Origin: Bacteroidota bacterium
GTDB taxonomy: Bacteria; Bacteroidota; Bacteroidia; Cytophagales; Cyclobacteriaceae
Length of the DNA: 64,000 bases
Direction: 5' to 3'
Assembly: GCA_018266055.1 (NCBI GenBank)
Contig: JAFDYT010000019.1
Coordinates: 1-64,000, forward strand
Shown here: piece by piece, positions 51,195-61,482 of the stretch
Numbering within the stretch: the first letter of the stretch is position 1
Layout: the number at the start of each line of letters is the position of its first letter
The notes under the pieces: model-generated
The model's input: only the letters and a program-made list of their open reading frames with translations
Told to the model about the DNA's origin: nothing
The model's database searches: none
Made by a program: the position numbers and the translations under genes

Positions 51195-52541
51195 ATGAAA
51201 ACTTCACGTCGCAATTTTATTAAACGTACCTCGGTGGCTGCTCTGGGGGCGATCGCATTCAGTGCCAAAAGTTACGCCAATATTCTTGGTGCCAACGACA
51301 AGGTTCGTGTGGGCGTCGTTGGCTTCTCCGACCGCTTTCGCAACTCGTTGTTTCCTGCCTTTAATTTTCACTATCAGGAGTTGAACTTTGATATTATCGC
51401 TGTGTCTGACATCTGGAAGAAAAGGAGAGAAGAGGGGCAAGCCTTTCTGAAAGGAAAACTCAGTCACGATGTGCGGGCATGTGTGAATAATGATGAGCTC
51501 TACACCATAAAAGATCTTGATGCTGTGTTCATCAGCACCGCTGATTTTCAACATGCGCTGCATGCCATAGAAGGAGTAAAGGCGGGGTGTGATGTGTATT
51601 GCGAAAAGCCATTTGCCGAAACGATGGAAGACAATCGGGCCGCATTGAAGGCCATAAAGGAAAGTAACAAGATTGTGCAGATTGGTTCGCAACGGCGCAG
51701 CGGCACAAACTATAGAGCGGCAGCTGAATTTATCCGGCAGGGAAAGTTTGGCGATATCACTATGGTTGAACTGACATGGAATGTAAACCAGCCGGGCCGG
51801 TGGCGACGTCCCAATCTTGTCGCTCAATTGCGCGAAGAAGACACCGACTGGAAACGGTTTTTATTGAATCGCCCGTTCGAGGCATTTGATGCACGCAAGC
51901 ATCTGGAGTACCGGTTATTCTGGCCTTACTCTTCGGGTATGCCCGGCCAATGGATGAGTCATCAGATTGATACGGTGCATTGGTTCAGTGGATTAAAACA
52001 TCCGCGCAGCGTGGTAGCCAACGGCGGCGTGTATCATTGGAAAGACGGAAGGAAAAACTGGGACACTACTACTGCGGTTTTTGAATATGGCCCTGAAAAC
52101 GATTTGACTTCTGGTTTCCAGGTGACCTTTAGTTCGCGTATGCACAACGGCGATGAGAATCCTGCTGAGATTTATTTTTCCAACGGCGGCGAGCTTAACC
52201 TGATCACCAATACTATTTCAGCGCATGGCGGTTTGACGGAACGTTCCGCGAAAGAAATGAACATGAGTGCCAACCTGTTGCCTACACTGGATTTAAGCAC
52301 GCTGAGTGAAAAAGTGGTGGCGTCGGCCAATACTGGGGGAGATGTACTTACGTCCAACCATGTGCGCAACTGGATGGAGTGTGTGCGTAGCCGCCAGCAG
52401 CCCAACGCGCCGGTAGAAGCAGGATATGCCCACTCGATTGCCAACATCATGACTACGGCTGCATCGCACACGGGCATGAAAGCAACCTTCGACGAAAAAA
52501 CGCAGGAGGTGATGGTGAACGGAAAAATCTTTACGTATTAA
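51195..52541 (+). CDS. Gfo/Idh/MocA-family oxidoreductase, Tat-exported
   Basis: 448 residues. The N-terminus has a Tat signal (SRRNFIKRTSVAALGAIAF). The Rossmann domain has VRVGVVGFSDRFRNSLFPAF, VYCEKPFAETMEDNRAALKA (the Glu-Lys-Pro signature) and the later PYSSGMPGQWMSHQIDTVHW typical of the family. It should oxidise or reduce a sugar or inositol using NAD(P) in the periplasm. It lies 13 bp after a DUF1080 gene and 9 bp before the SDR gene, so it is part of the same plus-strand run. Substrate unknown; a role in 3-keto-sugar metabolism is inferred. Confidence 0.9.
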   Translation: MKTSRRNFIKRTSVAALGAIAFSAKSYANILGANDKVRVGVVGFSDRFRNSLFPAFNFHYQELNFDIIAVSDIWKKRREEGQAFLKGKLSHDVRACVNNDELYTIKDLDAVFISTADFQHALHAIEGVKAGCDVYCEKPFAETMEDNRAALKAIKESNKIVQIGSQRRSGTNYRAAAEFIRQGKFGDITMVELTWNVNQPGRWRRPNLVAQLREEDTDWKRFLLNRPFEAFDARKHLEYRLFWPYSSGMPGQWMSHQIDTVHWFSGLKHPRSVVANGGVYHWKDGRKNWDTTTAVFEYGPENDLTSGFQVTFSSRMHNGDENPAEIYFSNGGELNLITNTISAHGGLTERSAKEMNMSANLLPTLDLSTLSEKVVASANTGGDVLTSNHVRNWMECVRSRQQPNAPVEAGYAHSIANIMTTAASHTGMKATFDEKTQEVMVNGKIFTY

Positions 52542-52550
52542 TTTCGACTT

Positions 52551-53375
52551 GTGACCAATACAGAAACTCTTTTTAGTGTAGCGAATAAAACGGCCGTCAT
52601 TACCGGCGGCACCGGCGTGCTTGGTGGCGCGATGGCTCATGGACTGGCTGATGCAAATGCTAATGTGGTAATTCTTGGCCGGAAAAAAGAAGTCGGCAAT
52701 GCGCTGGTGAGTGCCATCACCGCAAGAGGAAAAAAAGCATTGTTCGTCCAAGCCGATGTGTTGAAAGCGGATGAGTTGGCTGCAGCCAATGAAAAAATTC
52801 TTTCCACATTTGGTGCGGTTGATATTCTCATCAATGCCGCTGGCGGAAACTTGCCGGGCGCCATCATTACTCCTGATCAGAATTTTTTTGATTTGAATAT
52901 CCAGGAATTTGAAAAGGTAGTTGACCTTAACCTTACGGGAACTGTGTTGCCCACAAAAATCTTTTGTGCCGATATGGCGAAGCGAAAAGCGGGAGTCATT
53001 ATCAATATTGCATCCATGGCGTCATACCGGCCGATCACGCGGGTAGTGGGATATTCGGCGGCCAAGTCGGCGGTGAATAATTTTACTGAATGGCTGGCTG
53101 TGGAAATGGCGAAAAAGTTTGGCGAAGGAATCCGAGTTAATGCCATCGCTCCCGGATTTTTCCTTACGGAACAAAACCGAAATTTACTTACCAATTCCGA
53201 TGGCAGCTATACCGCTCGCGGTGAGGCAGCAATCAAACAAACACCGTACGGCCGCTTTGGTAAGCCCGACGAACTGATTGGCACGTTGCTCTGGCTTTGT
53301 TCTGATGCGTCGAAGTTTGTCACTGGCGTTACTGTTCCGGTGGACGGAGGCTTTACTGTTTTTTGCGGAGTGTAA
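52551..53375 (+). CDS. SDR-family oxidoreductase, candidate fructuronate reductase
   Basis: 274 residues from a GTG start; no nearer ATG exists before codon 24. Rossmann motif TGGTGVLGGAMAHGLA, NAAGG, and the catalytic Tyr-x-x-x-Lys in VVGYSAAKSAVNNF are all present; the C-terminus ends VTGVTVPVDGGFTVFCGV. Placed directly before uxaC and the hexuronate transporter, and with no UxuB-type long-chain dehydrogenase in the window, it is the best candidate for reduction of D-fructuronate to D-mannonate. SDR enzymes fill this step in other Bacteroidota clusters. Confidence 0.82.
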   Translation: MTNTETLFSVANKTAVITGGTGVLGGAMAHGLADANANVVILGRKKEVGNALVSAITARGKKALFVQADVLKADELAAANEKILSTFGAVDILINAAGGNLPGAIITPDQNFFDLNIQEFEKVVDLNLTGTVLPTKIFCADMAKRKAGVIINIASMASYRPITRVVGYSAAKSAVNNFTEWLAVEMAKKFGEGIRVNAIAPGFFLTEQNRNLLTNSDGSYTARGEAAIKQTPYGRFGKPDELIGTLLWLCSDASKFVTGVTVPVDGGFTVFCGV

Positions 53376-53384
53376 TCAGAATCC

Positions 53385-54794
53385 ATGAACAGCACTCCGA
53401 ATTTTCTAGGTCCTGATTTTTTGTTGGAGAATGAATTTTCGTCACGCCTCTACCACGAGTACGCCGAAGGCATGCCGATCATCGATTACCATAACCATCT
53501 TTCTCCACACGATATTAATTCCAACCGGCAATTTCAGAATCTTACTGAACTGTGGCTCGATGGCGATCATTACAAGTGGCGGGCCATGCGCACGAATGGT
53601 GTTCCTGAAAAATACTGCACCGGCGATGCGCCACCTTTTGAGAAATTCGTGAAGTGGGCAGAAACGATGCCTTACGCTATTCGCAACCCACTGTATCATT
53701 GGTCGCACCTTGAACTGAAAAATTACTTTGGCATTAATGAACTGTTGTCGCCGGCTACTGCGCGCACCATCTATTCCCAATGCGGAGCGTTATTGCTTCA
53801 GGAGGATTTTAAAGTTCGTGGTCTGCTGAACAAAATGAAAGTTGAAGTGGTATGCACCACAGACGATCCCGTTGATTCCCTTACCAGTCATCAGCAACTC
53901 GCGCAAAGCGATGTGAGTTTGCGCATGCTGCCCACGTTCAGGCCGGACAAAGTTTATGCTTTTTCTGACCCGGTGGCGTACAGTGTGTATCTTGAAAGGA
54001 TATCGGCGGCTGCGGGAATTGTCATTGAGCGTTATGATCAATTGCTCGAGGCTCTGGAAAAAAGAATCGACTTTTTTCATCAGCAAGGTTGTCGAGTTTC
54101 TGATCACGGGCTTGAGTTGCTGCCTTTTGTCCTTAATGCCGAACAAACGGCGGCAGCATTATTTCATAAAGTAAGAAATGGTTCTTCGCTCAGCGACGAA
54201 GAGCAGCAATCACTTCGTGCTGCAATACTGATTCAATTGTCTAAGATGTATCACCAACGTGGTTGGGTACAGCAGTTTCACCTTGGGGCATTGCGAAACA
54301 ACAGCAGCAGAAAATTACGTGAGTTAGGACCGGACTCAGGCTTTGATTCTATTGGCGACTTTCCGCAGGCGCGATCTATGTCACAGTTTTTTAATTTCCT
54401 TGACAACTCCAATCAGTTGACTAAGACGATCATCTACAACCTCAATCCCGCCGATAACGAAGTGTTTGCTACGATGATTGGCAACTTCAACGATGGGAGC
54501 ATAGCAGGAAAGATACAGTGGGGTAGTGGGTGGTGGTTTCTTGATCAAAAGGACGGGATGGAGAAACAACTCAATACACTTTCAAACCTCGGGCTGCTTT
54601 CGCGATTTGTTGGCATGGTCACAGACTCACGCAGCTTTCTTTCATTCCCGCGCCACGAATATTTCAGAAGAATACTCTGCAATCTGATTGGAAAAGACAT
54701 GGCCAAAGGCGAGCTACCGCACGATTTGCCCTGGATGGGAAAGATTGTGCAAGACATCTGCTATCACAACAGTAAAAACTATTTTGGATTTTGA
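53385..54794 (+). CDS. uxaC: Glucuronate isomerase
   Basis: 469 residues, full length for UxaC. Metal ligands His36 and His38 lie in PIIDYHNHLSP; typical family segments are WKAMRTNG-like WRAMRTNGVPEKYCTGDA, VVCTTDDPVDSLTSHQQLAQ, RMLPTFRPDKVYAFSD and GMVTDSRSFLSFPRHEYFRR. It converts D-glucuronate to D-fructuronate (and galacturonate to tagaturonate). 9 bp after the SDR gene; the transporter follows, with the ATG 23 bp after its stop. Confidence 0.95.
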   Translation: MNSTPNFLGPDFLLENEFSSRLYHEYAEGMPIIDYHNHLSPHDINSNRQFQNLTELWLDGDHYKWRAMRTNGVPEKYCTGDAPPFEKFVKWAETMPYAIRNPLYHWSHLELKNYFGINELLSPATARTIYSQCGALLLQEDFKVRGLLNKMKVEVVCTTDDPVDSLTSHQQLAQSDVSLRMLPTFRPDKVYAFSDPVAYSVYLERISAAAGIVIERYDQLLEALEKRIDFFHQQGCRVSDHGLELLPFVLNAEQTAAALFHKVRNGSSLSDEEQQSLRAAILIQLSKMYHQRGWVQQFHLGALRNNSSRKLRELGPDSGFDSIGDFPQARSMSQFFNFLDNSNQLTKTIIYNLNPADNEVFATMIGNFNDGSIAGKIQWGSGWWFLDQKDGMEKQLNTLSNLGLLSRFVGMVTDSRSFLSFPRHEYFRRILCNLIGKDMAKGELPHDLPWMGKIVQDICYHNSKNYFGF

Positions 54795-54817
54795 AGACTG
54801 ATGCAACTCCGTCTTTT

Positions 54818-56122
54818 ATGAAGAGCTATCGGTGGCGGATTGTGATGATTTTGTTTTTGGCCACCACAATCAATTACATTGATCGAAACGTGTTGTCGTT
54901 TACCATGATCGACGAAGGTTTTCGCAAGACGATGTTGGGATTACCTGACGGCGCCACGCTCACCGACGCTGACATCAACACATTTAAAGAGCGAATGGGT
55001 TTTGTGGATGCGGCATTTAAGACTGCTTATGCCATCGGATTTCTCTTGGTAGGTTGGTTTATTGACAAAGTGGGTACACGCCGCGGTTTTTCGTGGTCGA
55101 TTATTGTGTGGAGCCTGGCCGGCGTGTTCAACGCCTTTGTCAATTCTGTGCGCGGACTTAGCCTTACGCGGTTCATGCTGGGCATCGGCGAGGCAGGAAA
55201 TTTTCCGTCGGCGGTTAAGTCGGTGGCGGAGTGGTTTCCAAAAAAGGAGCGGGCCTTTGCTACGGGCATTTTCAATGCCGGAGCAAACGTAGGCATCATC
55301 TGCACCGCGTTTGCCGTACCGGCGATTACACTTTACTTTGGATGGCGCGTGTCGTTCATTCTCACCGGCCTGCTGGGTTTTGTAGTGCTGTTGCTTTGGC
55401 GATTTATTTATAAGAAACCGGAAGAGCATAGTACGATCAGCCGCGAGGAGTTAGCCCATATTAAAAGCGATGGCGACGAGCGCGACGATAGTGCACAAAA
55501 GATTTCGTATGCGCGTCTTCTCACGTTCAGACAAACATGGGCCATCGTGGTGTGTAAATTTCTTGCCGATCCGATCTGGTATTTCTACCTGACGTGGCTT
55601 CCCGATTTTTTTAATTCCAATGAAGCCTTAGATCAGAAACTTGATCTCAAAAACATCAGTCTGCCTTTCCTTGTGATTTACCTCGTGTCGGATATTGGAA
55701 GTATTTTCTTCGGATGGCTTTCGTCGAAATTTATTACCATGGGCTGGTCGGTAGCGAAGGCCCGCAAGACCACAATGCTTATTTGCGCCTTGTGCGTAAC
55801 CAGTATTTTTCTGGCGTCTACTACGCACAGTATTTTTGTGGCTGTCGCGCTGGTGGCGCTGGCCACGGCCGCCCATCAGGGATGGTCGGCAAATGTGTAC
55901 ACCATGAGCTCGGATATGTTTCCTAAAAACGCCGTGAGTTCGGTGATGGGCATTGGCGGAATGTTTGGCGCCGTGAGCGGTATTGCGCTTGCAGCTTCCG
56001 CCGGGATTATTCGGGTGAAGTTTGGATATCTGCCGCTCTTTGTACTCGCATCCTCAAGCTATCTTATCGCGTGGCTGATCATGACGCGTCTAGTTCCGGA
56101 TTGGAAACGTGTTACGGATTAA
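54818..56122 (+). CDS. MFS hexuronate transporter (ExuT-like)
   Basis: 434 residues from the ATG at 54818 (TTG at 54791 also in frame). About twelve helices. [20 protein letters not shown] is the typical anion:cation symporter start, and [20 protein letters not shown] with [20 protein letters not shown] is the family signature. Encoded right after uxaC, so it likely imports glucuronate/galacturonate. Its 3' end overlaps the end of uxuA on the other strand by 11 bp. Confidence 0.9.
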   Translation: MKSYRWRIVMILFLATTINYIDRNVLSFTMIDEGFRKTMLGLPDGATLTDADINTFKERMGFVDAAFKTAYAIGFLLVGWFIDKVGTRRGFSWSIIVWSLAGVFNAFVNSVRGLSLTRFMLGIGEAGNFPSAVKSVAEWFPKKERAFATGIFNAGANVGIICTAFAVPAITLYFGWRVSFILTGLLGFVVLLLWRFIYKKPEEHSTISREELAHIKSDGDERDDSAQKISYARLLTFRQTWAIVVCKFLADPIWYFYLTWLPDFFNSNEALDQKLDLKNISLPFLVIYLVSDIGSIFFGWLSSKFITMGWSVAKARKTTMLICALCVTSIFLASTTHSIFVAVALVALATAAHQGWSANVYTMSSDMFPKNAVSSVMGIGGMFGAVSGIALAASAGIIRVKFGYLPLFVLASSSYLIAWLIMTRLVPDWKRVTD

Positions 56123-57284
56123 CTGACCGCGCAATTCCCAATTCCAATCCACGCAACTCGGCTAACCCTTTCAGTCGCCCGATGGCGGAATATCCTGGCG
56201 TTGTTTTCTTTGAAAGATCGTCAAGCATCTGATGCCCGTGATCCGGGCGCATCGGGATAGATATCTTTCTTTCGTTCATCACCTTTATCACTTCTTTCAC
56301 CACAGCAAACATATCTGTGTCGCCGTCAAGGTGATTGGCTTCATAAAAATTTCCGTCAGAGTCTCGTCGCGTGTTTCTAAGGTGAAGAAAATGAATATGA
56401 TCGCCGAGTCGCTGCACCATAGCAGGTAAGTCGTTGTCAGCGCGTGCGCCGTAGGAGCCGGTGCAAAAGCACAGCCCGTTGGCCACAGAAGGAACTGCGT
56501 CAAGCAAAGCTCTTGCATCTTGCTCTGTGCTGTGAATGCGGGGCAATCCGAGCAGCGAATAAGGCGGATCGTCAGGATGAATAGCCATTTTCAATCCGAC
56601 TTGCTCTGCGGTAGGGATTACCTCTCTCAAAAAATGAAACAAGTTCTGTTGCAAGGCGGCTGCATTGATGTGCGAATAATGTTGCAGTTCGCTCAGCACC
56701 TGCGCCACGGTGAAGTGCTCGTCGCTTCCGGGAAGGCCCAAAAGAATATTTTTAAACACGCGATCTTTTTGTTCGTCGGTAGCGCGATCAAACCATTGCT
56801 TTGCTCTGTTGATTTCCTCAGTTGAATAATCGCCGGAAGCATTGGGGCGTTTGAGTTGGAATAAGTCGAAGGCGATGAAGGCAGCGCGTTCAAAGCGCAA
56901 CGCACGACTTCCTTCTGGTAGAGTATAACTGGTGTCGGTGCGCGTCCAATCGAGGATCGGCATAAAGTTGTACGTGATGACCTTAAGTCCGCATTTCGCC
57001 AGATGATGCAGACTCTCTTTATAGTTTGCGATGTAGATGTCGCAGTGGCCTGTTCTCTTTTTAATATCCTCATGCACTGGCAGACTTTCTACTACCGTCC
57101 ACGTCATGCCCGCTTCTTCAATCTGATTTTTCCTTTTCACAATTTCTTCCACCGTCCAGATTTCCCCAACGGGAATATGATGCAGCGCGGTGACTACGCC
57201 CGTGCATCCTGCTTGCCGGATATCGCTGAGTTTCACAGTGTCGTTCGGACCGTACCACCGCATGGTCTGTTCCATTAAATACAT
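56112..57284 (-). CDS. uxuA: Mannonate dehydratase
   Basis: 390 residues, usual length. It opens [20 protein letters not shown], followed by [15 protein letters not shown]; metal-binding and active-site segments include [58 protein letters not shown] and [14 protein letters not shown]. It dehydrates D-mannonate to 2-keto-3-deoxygluconate, the substrate of the kinase at 43997. Convergent with the transporter gene, overlapping by 11 bp. Confidence 0.95.
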   Translation of the reverse strand: MYLMEQTMRWYGPNDTVKLSDIRQAGCTGVVTALHHIPVGEIWTVEEIVKRKNQIEEAGMTWTVVESLPVHEDIKKRTGHCDIYIANYKESLHHLAKCGLKVITYNFMPILDWTRTDTSYTLPEGSRALRFERAAFIAFDLFQLKRPNASGDYSTEEINRAKQWFDRATDEQKDRVFKNILLGLPGSDEHFTVAQVLSELQHYSHINAAALQQNLFHFLREVIPTAEQVGLKMAIHPDDPPYSLLGLPRIHSTEQDARALLDAVPSVANGLCFCTGSYGARADNDLPAMVQRLGDHIHFLHLRNTRRDSDGNFYEANHLDGDTDMFAVVKEVIKVMNERKISIPMRPDHGHQMLDDLSKKTTPGYSAIGRLKGLAELRGLELGIARSVNP

Positions 57285-57327
57285 GGCTTGCGCTAATTTT
57301 CTACAAGGTATTAAAAGCGAATAAAAA

Positions 57328-57357
57328 AATAAGCCTTCGGGTGACCGAAGGCTTATT
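57328..57357 (-). terminator. Strong terminator after the M16 peptidase gene
   Basis: A 13-bp perfect stem AATAAGCCTTCGG / CCGAAGGCTTATT with a GTGA loop, followed on the minus strand by TTTTTTTATTCGC. It lies 20 bp after the stop at 57378 and separates that gene from uxuA. Confidence 0.93.
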
Positions 57358-57377
57358 GAGTTGAAATGAAGCGTTAA

Positions 57378-60206
57378 TTATTTCTCCGGATAGAGCACGG
57401 CCTGGAGATAATTGTTCATGTTAAAGTATTTGACCGCCGTTTCCTTCAGGTCTTTAGTAGTAACTGCCTTAAGGCGATCTTCAAATGAAAGGAGATCCCC
57501 GGAGCCTGTTCCAAGTTCTACCGTCTGCTGCAATTTGTTAAGCCAGTAGTTATTGTCTTTCAGGTCTTCGAGGTGCTTTTTGCTCATCGTTTCTTTTACT
57601 TTCGCCAGGTCAGCTTCCAGCGGACCGTTGTCTTTTATCTTTTGAATTTCGGCAAACGTAGCGGCAATCAGCTTATCTACATTCTCCGGTCCGCAAGGCA
57701 ACGAAACATTAATTGAATAATTGTTGTACGGGTTTTTGCTCATCGAGGCGCGCATTCCGCCACCGTAAATGCCACCCATGTCTTCGCGCAGCGTTTCAAT
57801 CAACTTAATATTCATTACCTCCATCAGCATTTGCAATTTGAAATTCTCGTCGTCCGAGTATTTTGTTTCGCCGGTAAAGGCAATGCTGATGAAGCTCTTG
57901 GGTTCGGCGCCTTTTTTAATCTCTTTCTTCACCACACCCTTTATCGGGCGGATGCCAAGATCTTTAAACGTGGTGCTGACAGGAGTAGAAGGCAAACTGC
58001 CCAGGTAGGTAGCAACCAACTCTTTTAATTTGCCGGTGTCAAAACTTCCCACAAAAATGAAGGTAAACCCGTCGGCGTTGCCAAATCTCTCTTTGTAAAT
58101 CTCCAGCGCGCGATCCAGATTTATTTTTGAAAAATCACTGGGCCTAGGGAAGCGTGATGCGCGCGGGTGATTGTTTACAAGGATTCGCTGCACGGAATCT
58201 TGAAATACCGTCTGCGGATTGGCCAGCATATTTTGCACCATCGCCTGTTGCTTGGAAACAAACGACGCAAAAAGCGTTTCGTCTTTACGCGGTTGCGTCA
58301 GGTTCAAATACACTAACTGAAGCATTGTTTCCAGGTCGGCAGTTCCACTCTGGCCGCGTACTCCTTCTGTGAGCGTTCCAAAGACAGGCATGGCAAACGC
58401 AGTTTTACCCGACGTAATTTTGCGCACATCCGTAGGGGTAAGGTCTTTTACACCCATTTGCGATACCACTGTCGAAGCGTAAGCGGCATTGTAATAGTCT
58501 TTTTGATCATACAGCGACTGGCCACCAAATCGCGTGGCGGTCATTACAATCTGATCGTTTTTAAAGTCAGTCTTTTTGTAAATCACTTTTACACCGTTGC
58601 TCAAAGTAAGCTCGGTATAGCCCATCTCGTTGTTTTCCTTTTCTGAAACAATCTTTCCAGGCGCAGGGGCTTTGTCCATTAGGCTAGAGGCCACTGCTTT
58701 TTCTTCGTACGCAGTTACCGGAATTTTTTCCGCTTTGTTGGTAATGGCAAGCAATTCGTCAGAAGTAGGGATTGGCACCTCAGACTTATCCGATCCCGTA
58801 AAGGCGACAAGCTTATTTTCCGTAGTGGGGATAGTCTTAGCGGTATATTGATTTACTTCATCAAGAGTAATCGTTGGCAACAGCTCTTTGTAATACGTAA
58901 ACTCATTTTCAATTCCGGGAATGGATTCCTGAGAAAGAAAATTGCGTATTAGCTCTTCTGCATGATCTTGCGATTCCGTTTTGTCCTTTTCATTATAGAA
59001 TCGTTCCATCATGCGCAGGCTGGATTTTTTTGCGCGATCTAATTCGCCAGCGGTAAATCCAAACTTGCGGGCGCGTTCGTTTTCCTGCACGATGGCCGTG
59101 ATGGCCGGCTCGGCGCCGCCTTTGCCTACCAGCATAAAGGAATTGTACACTTCATGGCCATGGAGAAAACTATTGAGACTGCTGCCGGCAAAAACAAACG
59201 GAGGGTTTGGCTTTTGCGTCAACTCCTGAATGCGCTGGCTAAACATCGATCCAAAAAGCGCTTTAATTAATGTGTTGCGGTAATCGGCTAGCGTAACGTC
59301 GGGTTTTGATAGCTTGGTAGAATAATAAATCTGCACCACGTTGTTGGTCGCTTCTTTATCCGTTACCGACAATCCTTCTGACACAGAGCGCTCGGGAATA
59401 GATGCATACGCGCGCGGTCTTTCCTTAGCAGGGTTTTTTAGCTTCTCAAAGTGCGCTTTGATTTTTGCTTCGGCGTCGGCGACATCCAGATCTCCCACTA
59501 CAATTACCGCCATCAAATCCGGACGATACCAGTCTTTATAGAACCGGCGAATTACATCGTATTTAAAATTTTTCAGAATCTCGTCTTTGCCGATCGGCAG
59601 GCGCTCGGCATATTTTGAACCGGCAAACAATTTCGGCAACACCACTTTATTCATGCGGTCGTTTGCACCTTTGCCCAGGCGCGATTCTTCCAGCACTACG
59701 CCGCGCTCTTTGTCAATCTCGGCATCTTCAAACGTCACCGTGCTTGCCCAATCTTCCAACACCAGTAATCCTTTGTCGAAATTTTCAGGGCGATCCGTAG
59801 GGATAGGAAGGATGTACACCGTTTCATCAAAACTGGTGTAGGCGTTCAGGTCGGCGCCAAACTTTACACCGATGGATTGAAGGAACGACACCAATTCATT
59901 CTTCTTAAAATTCTTTGTGCCGTTAAAAGCCATGTGCTCGGTAAAGTGCGCGAGTCCGCGCTGGTCATCGTCTTCAAGAATTGATCCGGCTTTTACTACC
60001 AGGCGCAATTCTACTTTCTTCTCAGGCTTTCCGTTTTTGCGGATGTAATAAGTGAGGCCATTGGAGAGTTTTCCAATCTTAATGTCGGGCGACACAGGCA
60101 ATGTGCTTTTGAGATCGAGCTGTGCCGAGGCCGCCACAGCCAGAAGCACAAGCGCGGCGCACAAGCCATGCCGCAGGGTGTTTACTACATTACGTTTTAC
60201 GTTCAT
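57378..60206 (-). CDS. M16-family (pitrilysin/insulinase) zinc peptidase, exported
   Basis: 942 residues from the ATG at 60206; a TTG at 60260 is in frame but the ATG precedes the signal peptide (LCAALVLLAVAASA). The inverted zinc motif His87-x-x-Glu90-His91 lies in GLAHFTEHMAFNGTKNF, with the downstream Glu in EESRLGKGANDRMN. Two M16 pairs (active and inactive halves) span ~40-470 and ~520-942. It probably degrades short peptides in the periplasm. Single gene with its own terminator. Confidence 0.93.
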   Translation of the reverse strand: MNVKRNVVNTLRHGLCAALVLLAVAASAQLDLKSTLPVSPDIKIGKLSNGLTYYIRKNGKPEKKVELRLVVKAGSILEDDDQRGLAHFTEHMAFNGTKNFKKNELVSFLQSIGVKFGADLNAYTSFDETVYILPIPTDRPENFDKGLLVLEDWASTVTFEDAEIDKERGVVLEESRLGKGANDRMNKVVLPKLFAGSKYAERLPIGKDEILKNFKYDVIRRFYKDWYRPDLMAVIVVGDLDVADAEAKIKAHFEKLKNPAKERPRAYASIPERSVSEGLSVTDKEATNNVVQIYYSTKLSKPDVTLADYRNTLIKALFGSMFSQRIQELTQKPNPPFVFAGSSLNSFLHGHEVYNSFMLVGKGGAEPAITAIVQENERARKFGFTAGELDRAKKSSLRMMERFYNEKDKTESQDHAEELIRNFLSQESIPGIENEFTYYKELLPTITLDEVNQYTAKTIPTTENKLVAFTGSDKSEVPIPTSDELLAITNKAEKIPVTAYEEKAVASSLMDKAPAPGKIVSEKENNEMGYTELTLSNGVKVIYKKTDFKNDQIVMTATRFGGQSLYDQKDYYNAAYASTVVSQMGVKDLTPTDVRKITSGKTAFAMPVFGTLTEGVRGQSGTADLETMLQLVYLNLTQPRKDETLFASFVSKQQAMVQNMLANPQTVFQDSVQRILVNNHPRASRFPRPSDFSKINLDRALEIYKERFGNADGFTFIFVGSFDTGKLKELVATYLGSLPSTPVSTTFKDLGIRPIKGVVKKEIKKGAEPKSFISIAFTGETKYSDDENFKLQMLMEVMNIKLIETLREDMGGIYGGGMRASMSKNPYNNYSINVSLPCGPENVDKLIAATFAEIQKIKDNGPLEADLAKVKETMSKKHLEDLKDNNYWLNKLQQTVELGTGSGDLLSFEDRLKAVTTKDLKETAVKYFNMNNYLQAVLYPEK

Positions 60207-60470
60207 CTTGGTTTGGTTTGGTTGATATGGTGCGATTCTATTCAGACCTTGTACGACCAAAATAGAACAACGTTTATTTTATTCCAATTGATTAAGATTA
60301 TTTAAGGTTTTTTTTAGGGAATGAGCGATTTCCAAAGTAACAATTATCAATTTTTAAGGATAACCCTATGAAAATAATTTTGTGAAGTCAGAGAAAATGC
60401 CGATGCTTCGCCTTCACTACATTAAGCTCAGGCCCTGAGCATTTATTTTATAGACTATGCAATTCAAGTT

Positions 60471-60941
60471 CTAATCGTACCATCTATTATTTCTCCACTT
60501 CTTGTCTACACTGGTGTAGTACATTGTCACCATAAATCCTTTTGAATAACTTAATCTAAATTCGTTCTTGCTCTTAAGCCTTGAAAACTTGATTCCATAC
60601 TTTATTGGATAGTCTGCCGGGATTTGACCGGTTTGTGCAAGGATACTTTCAATTTCTTTGATTGTTTGTTCACTTCTCGCTCTTTGTACTTTGTCAACTG
60701 CCATGGAAGAGAAAAATTGCCCGAGAATAAATAATGGTATAGCTAGAATGAATGAAAAGAATTCTTTTAATCTGCTTCTATCCCAAATCAAATATCCTAT
60801 CAATAAAGCTGTTGAAGCACAAAATAAAATTATCAGTAAAACTAAAAGGTAGAACATTTCAATTAGAACAAGATCGTCAATGAACGGAATGACCATACCT
60901 AGTATAAAAATGAATATAGCTATTAATTTATGTCGTTTCAT
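60471..60941 (-). CDS. Small membrane protein of unknown function
   Basis: 156 residues. Three membrane helices in the first ~90 residues (LIAIFIFILGMVIPFIDDL, FYLLVLLIILFCASTALLIG, FFSFILAIPLFILGQFF), then a soluble C-terminal tail with many Lys/Arg/Tyr (GIKFSRLKSKNEFRLSYSKG). No family recognised. 10 bp downstream of another small membrane protein gene, so probably co-transcribed. AT-rich relative to the surrounding genes. The 264 bp between it and the M16 gene hold only a GCTCAGG/CCTGAGC palindrome near 60426. Confidence 0.6.
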   Translation of the reverse strand: MKRHKLIAIFIFILGMVIPFIDDLVLIEMFYLLVLLIILFCASTALLIGYLIWDRSRLKEFFSFILAIPLFILGQFFSSMAVDKVQRARSEQTIKEIESILAQTGQIPADYPIKYGIKFSRLKSKNEFRLSYSKGFMVTMYYTSVDKKWRNNRWYD

Positions 60942-60951
60942 TGATATTTAG

Positions 60952-61428
60952 TTACCAAAGCAATCTCTTCACCTTTGCTTCTTTCAGTCGACCAAACTTT
61001 CTTACATAATTCAAATCATTCTTGTTATCGTACATCAATTGAATTTCAAAATAATTGATGTACTCCAGCATGGCCAATAACAAAAATGCAATAGCTCCGT
61101 ATTTGTCCCAATTTCCTTTAGATGGGTAAAATAGGATAATAATCGCTGAGCCAATCACTAAAGCAAGGTCTATTAATTTTAATCTTTTAAAAATATTTGT
61201 CAGATTGCTTATGGTCTTGTTTTTTATTTGTTGGGAGAGATCAAACCACAAATAACTTCCCTGCAAAAGAAGGACTCCATTTAACGTCATGGCAAGTATA
61301 GAATTTAGTCCAACGGCCTCGTTACGCACATTACAGTTTACTAAAAATGCAAAAGGCAGTACAAACACGTTGATGAATTCCAGCACGAAAAGGTTTTGCA
61401 ATCTCTTTAGTAATTTTCTTTTTCTCAT
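60952..61428 (-). CDS. Small membrane protein of unknown function
   Basis: 158 residues. About four helices (LFVLEFINVFVLPFAFLV, LAMTLNGVLLLQGSYLWF, LIDLALVIGSAIIILFY, GAIAFLLLAMLEYINYF), basic termini (MRKRKLLKRL and LKEAKVKRLL). No family recognised. It precedes the 60471-60941 gene by 10 bp; both may form a two-gene unit. Confidence 0.6.
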   Translation of the reverse strand: MRKRKLLKRLQNLFVLEFINVFVLPFAFLVNCNVRNEAVGLNSILAMTLNGVLLLQGSYLWFDLSQQIKNKTISNLTNIFKRLKLIDLALVIGSAIIILFYPSKGNWDKYGAIAFLLLAMLEYINYFEIQLMYDNKNDLNYVRKFGRLKEAKVKRLLW

Positions 61429-61482
61429 TCTCTAAAATTTTCCAATAGTTCACCTTGATTACTCGAGCCAATTTAATATCAA

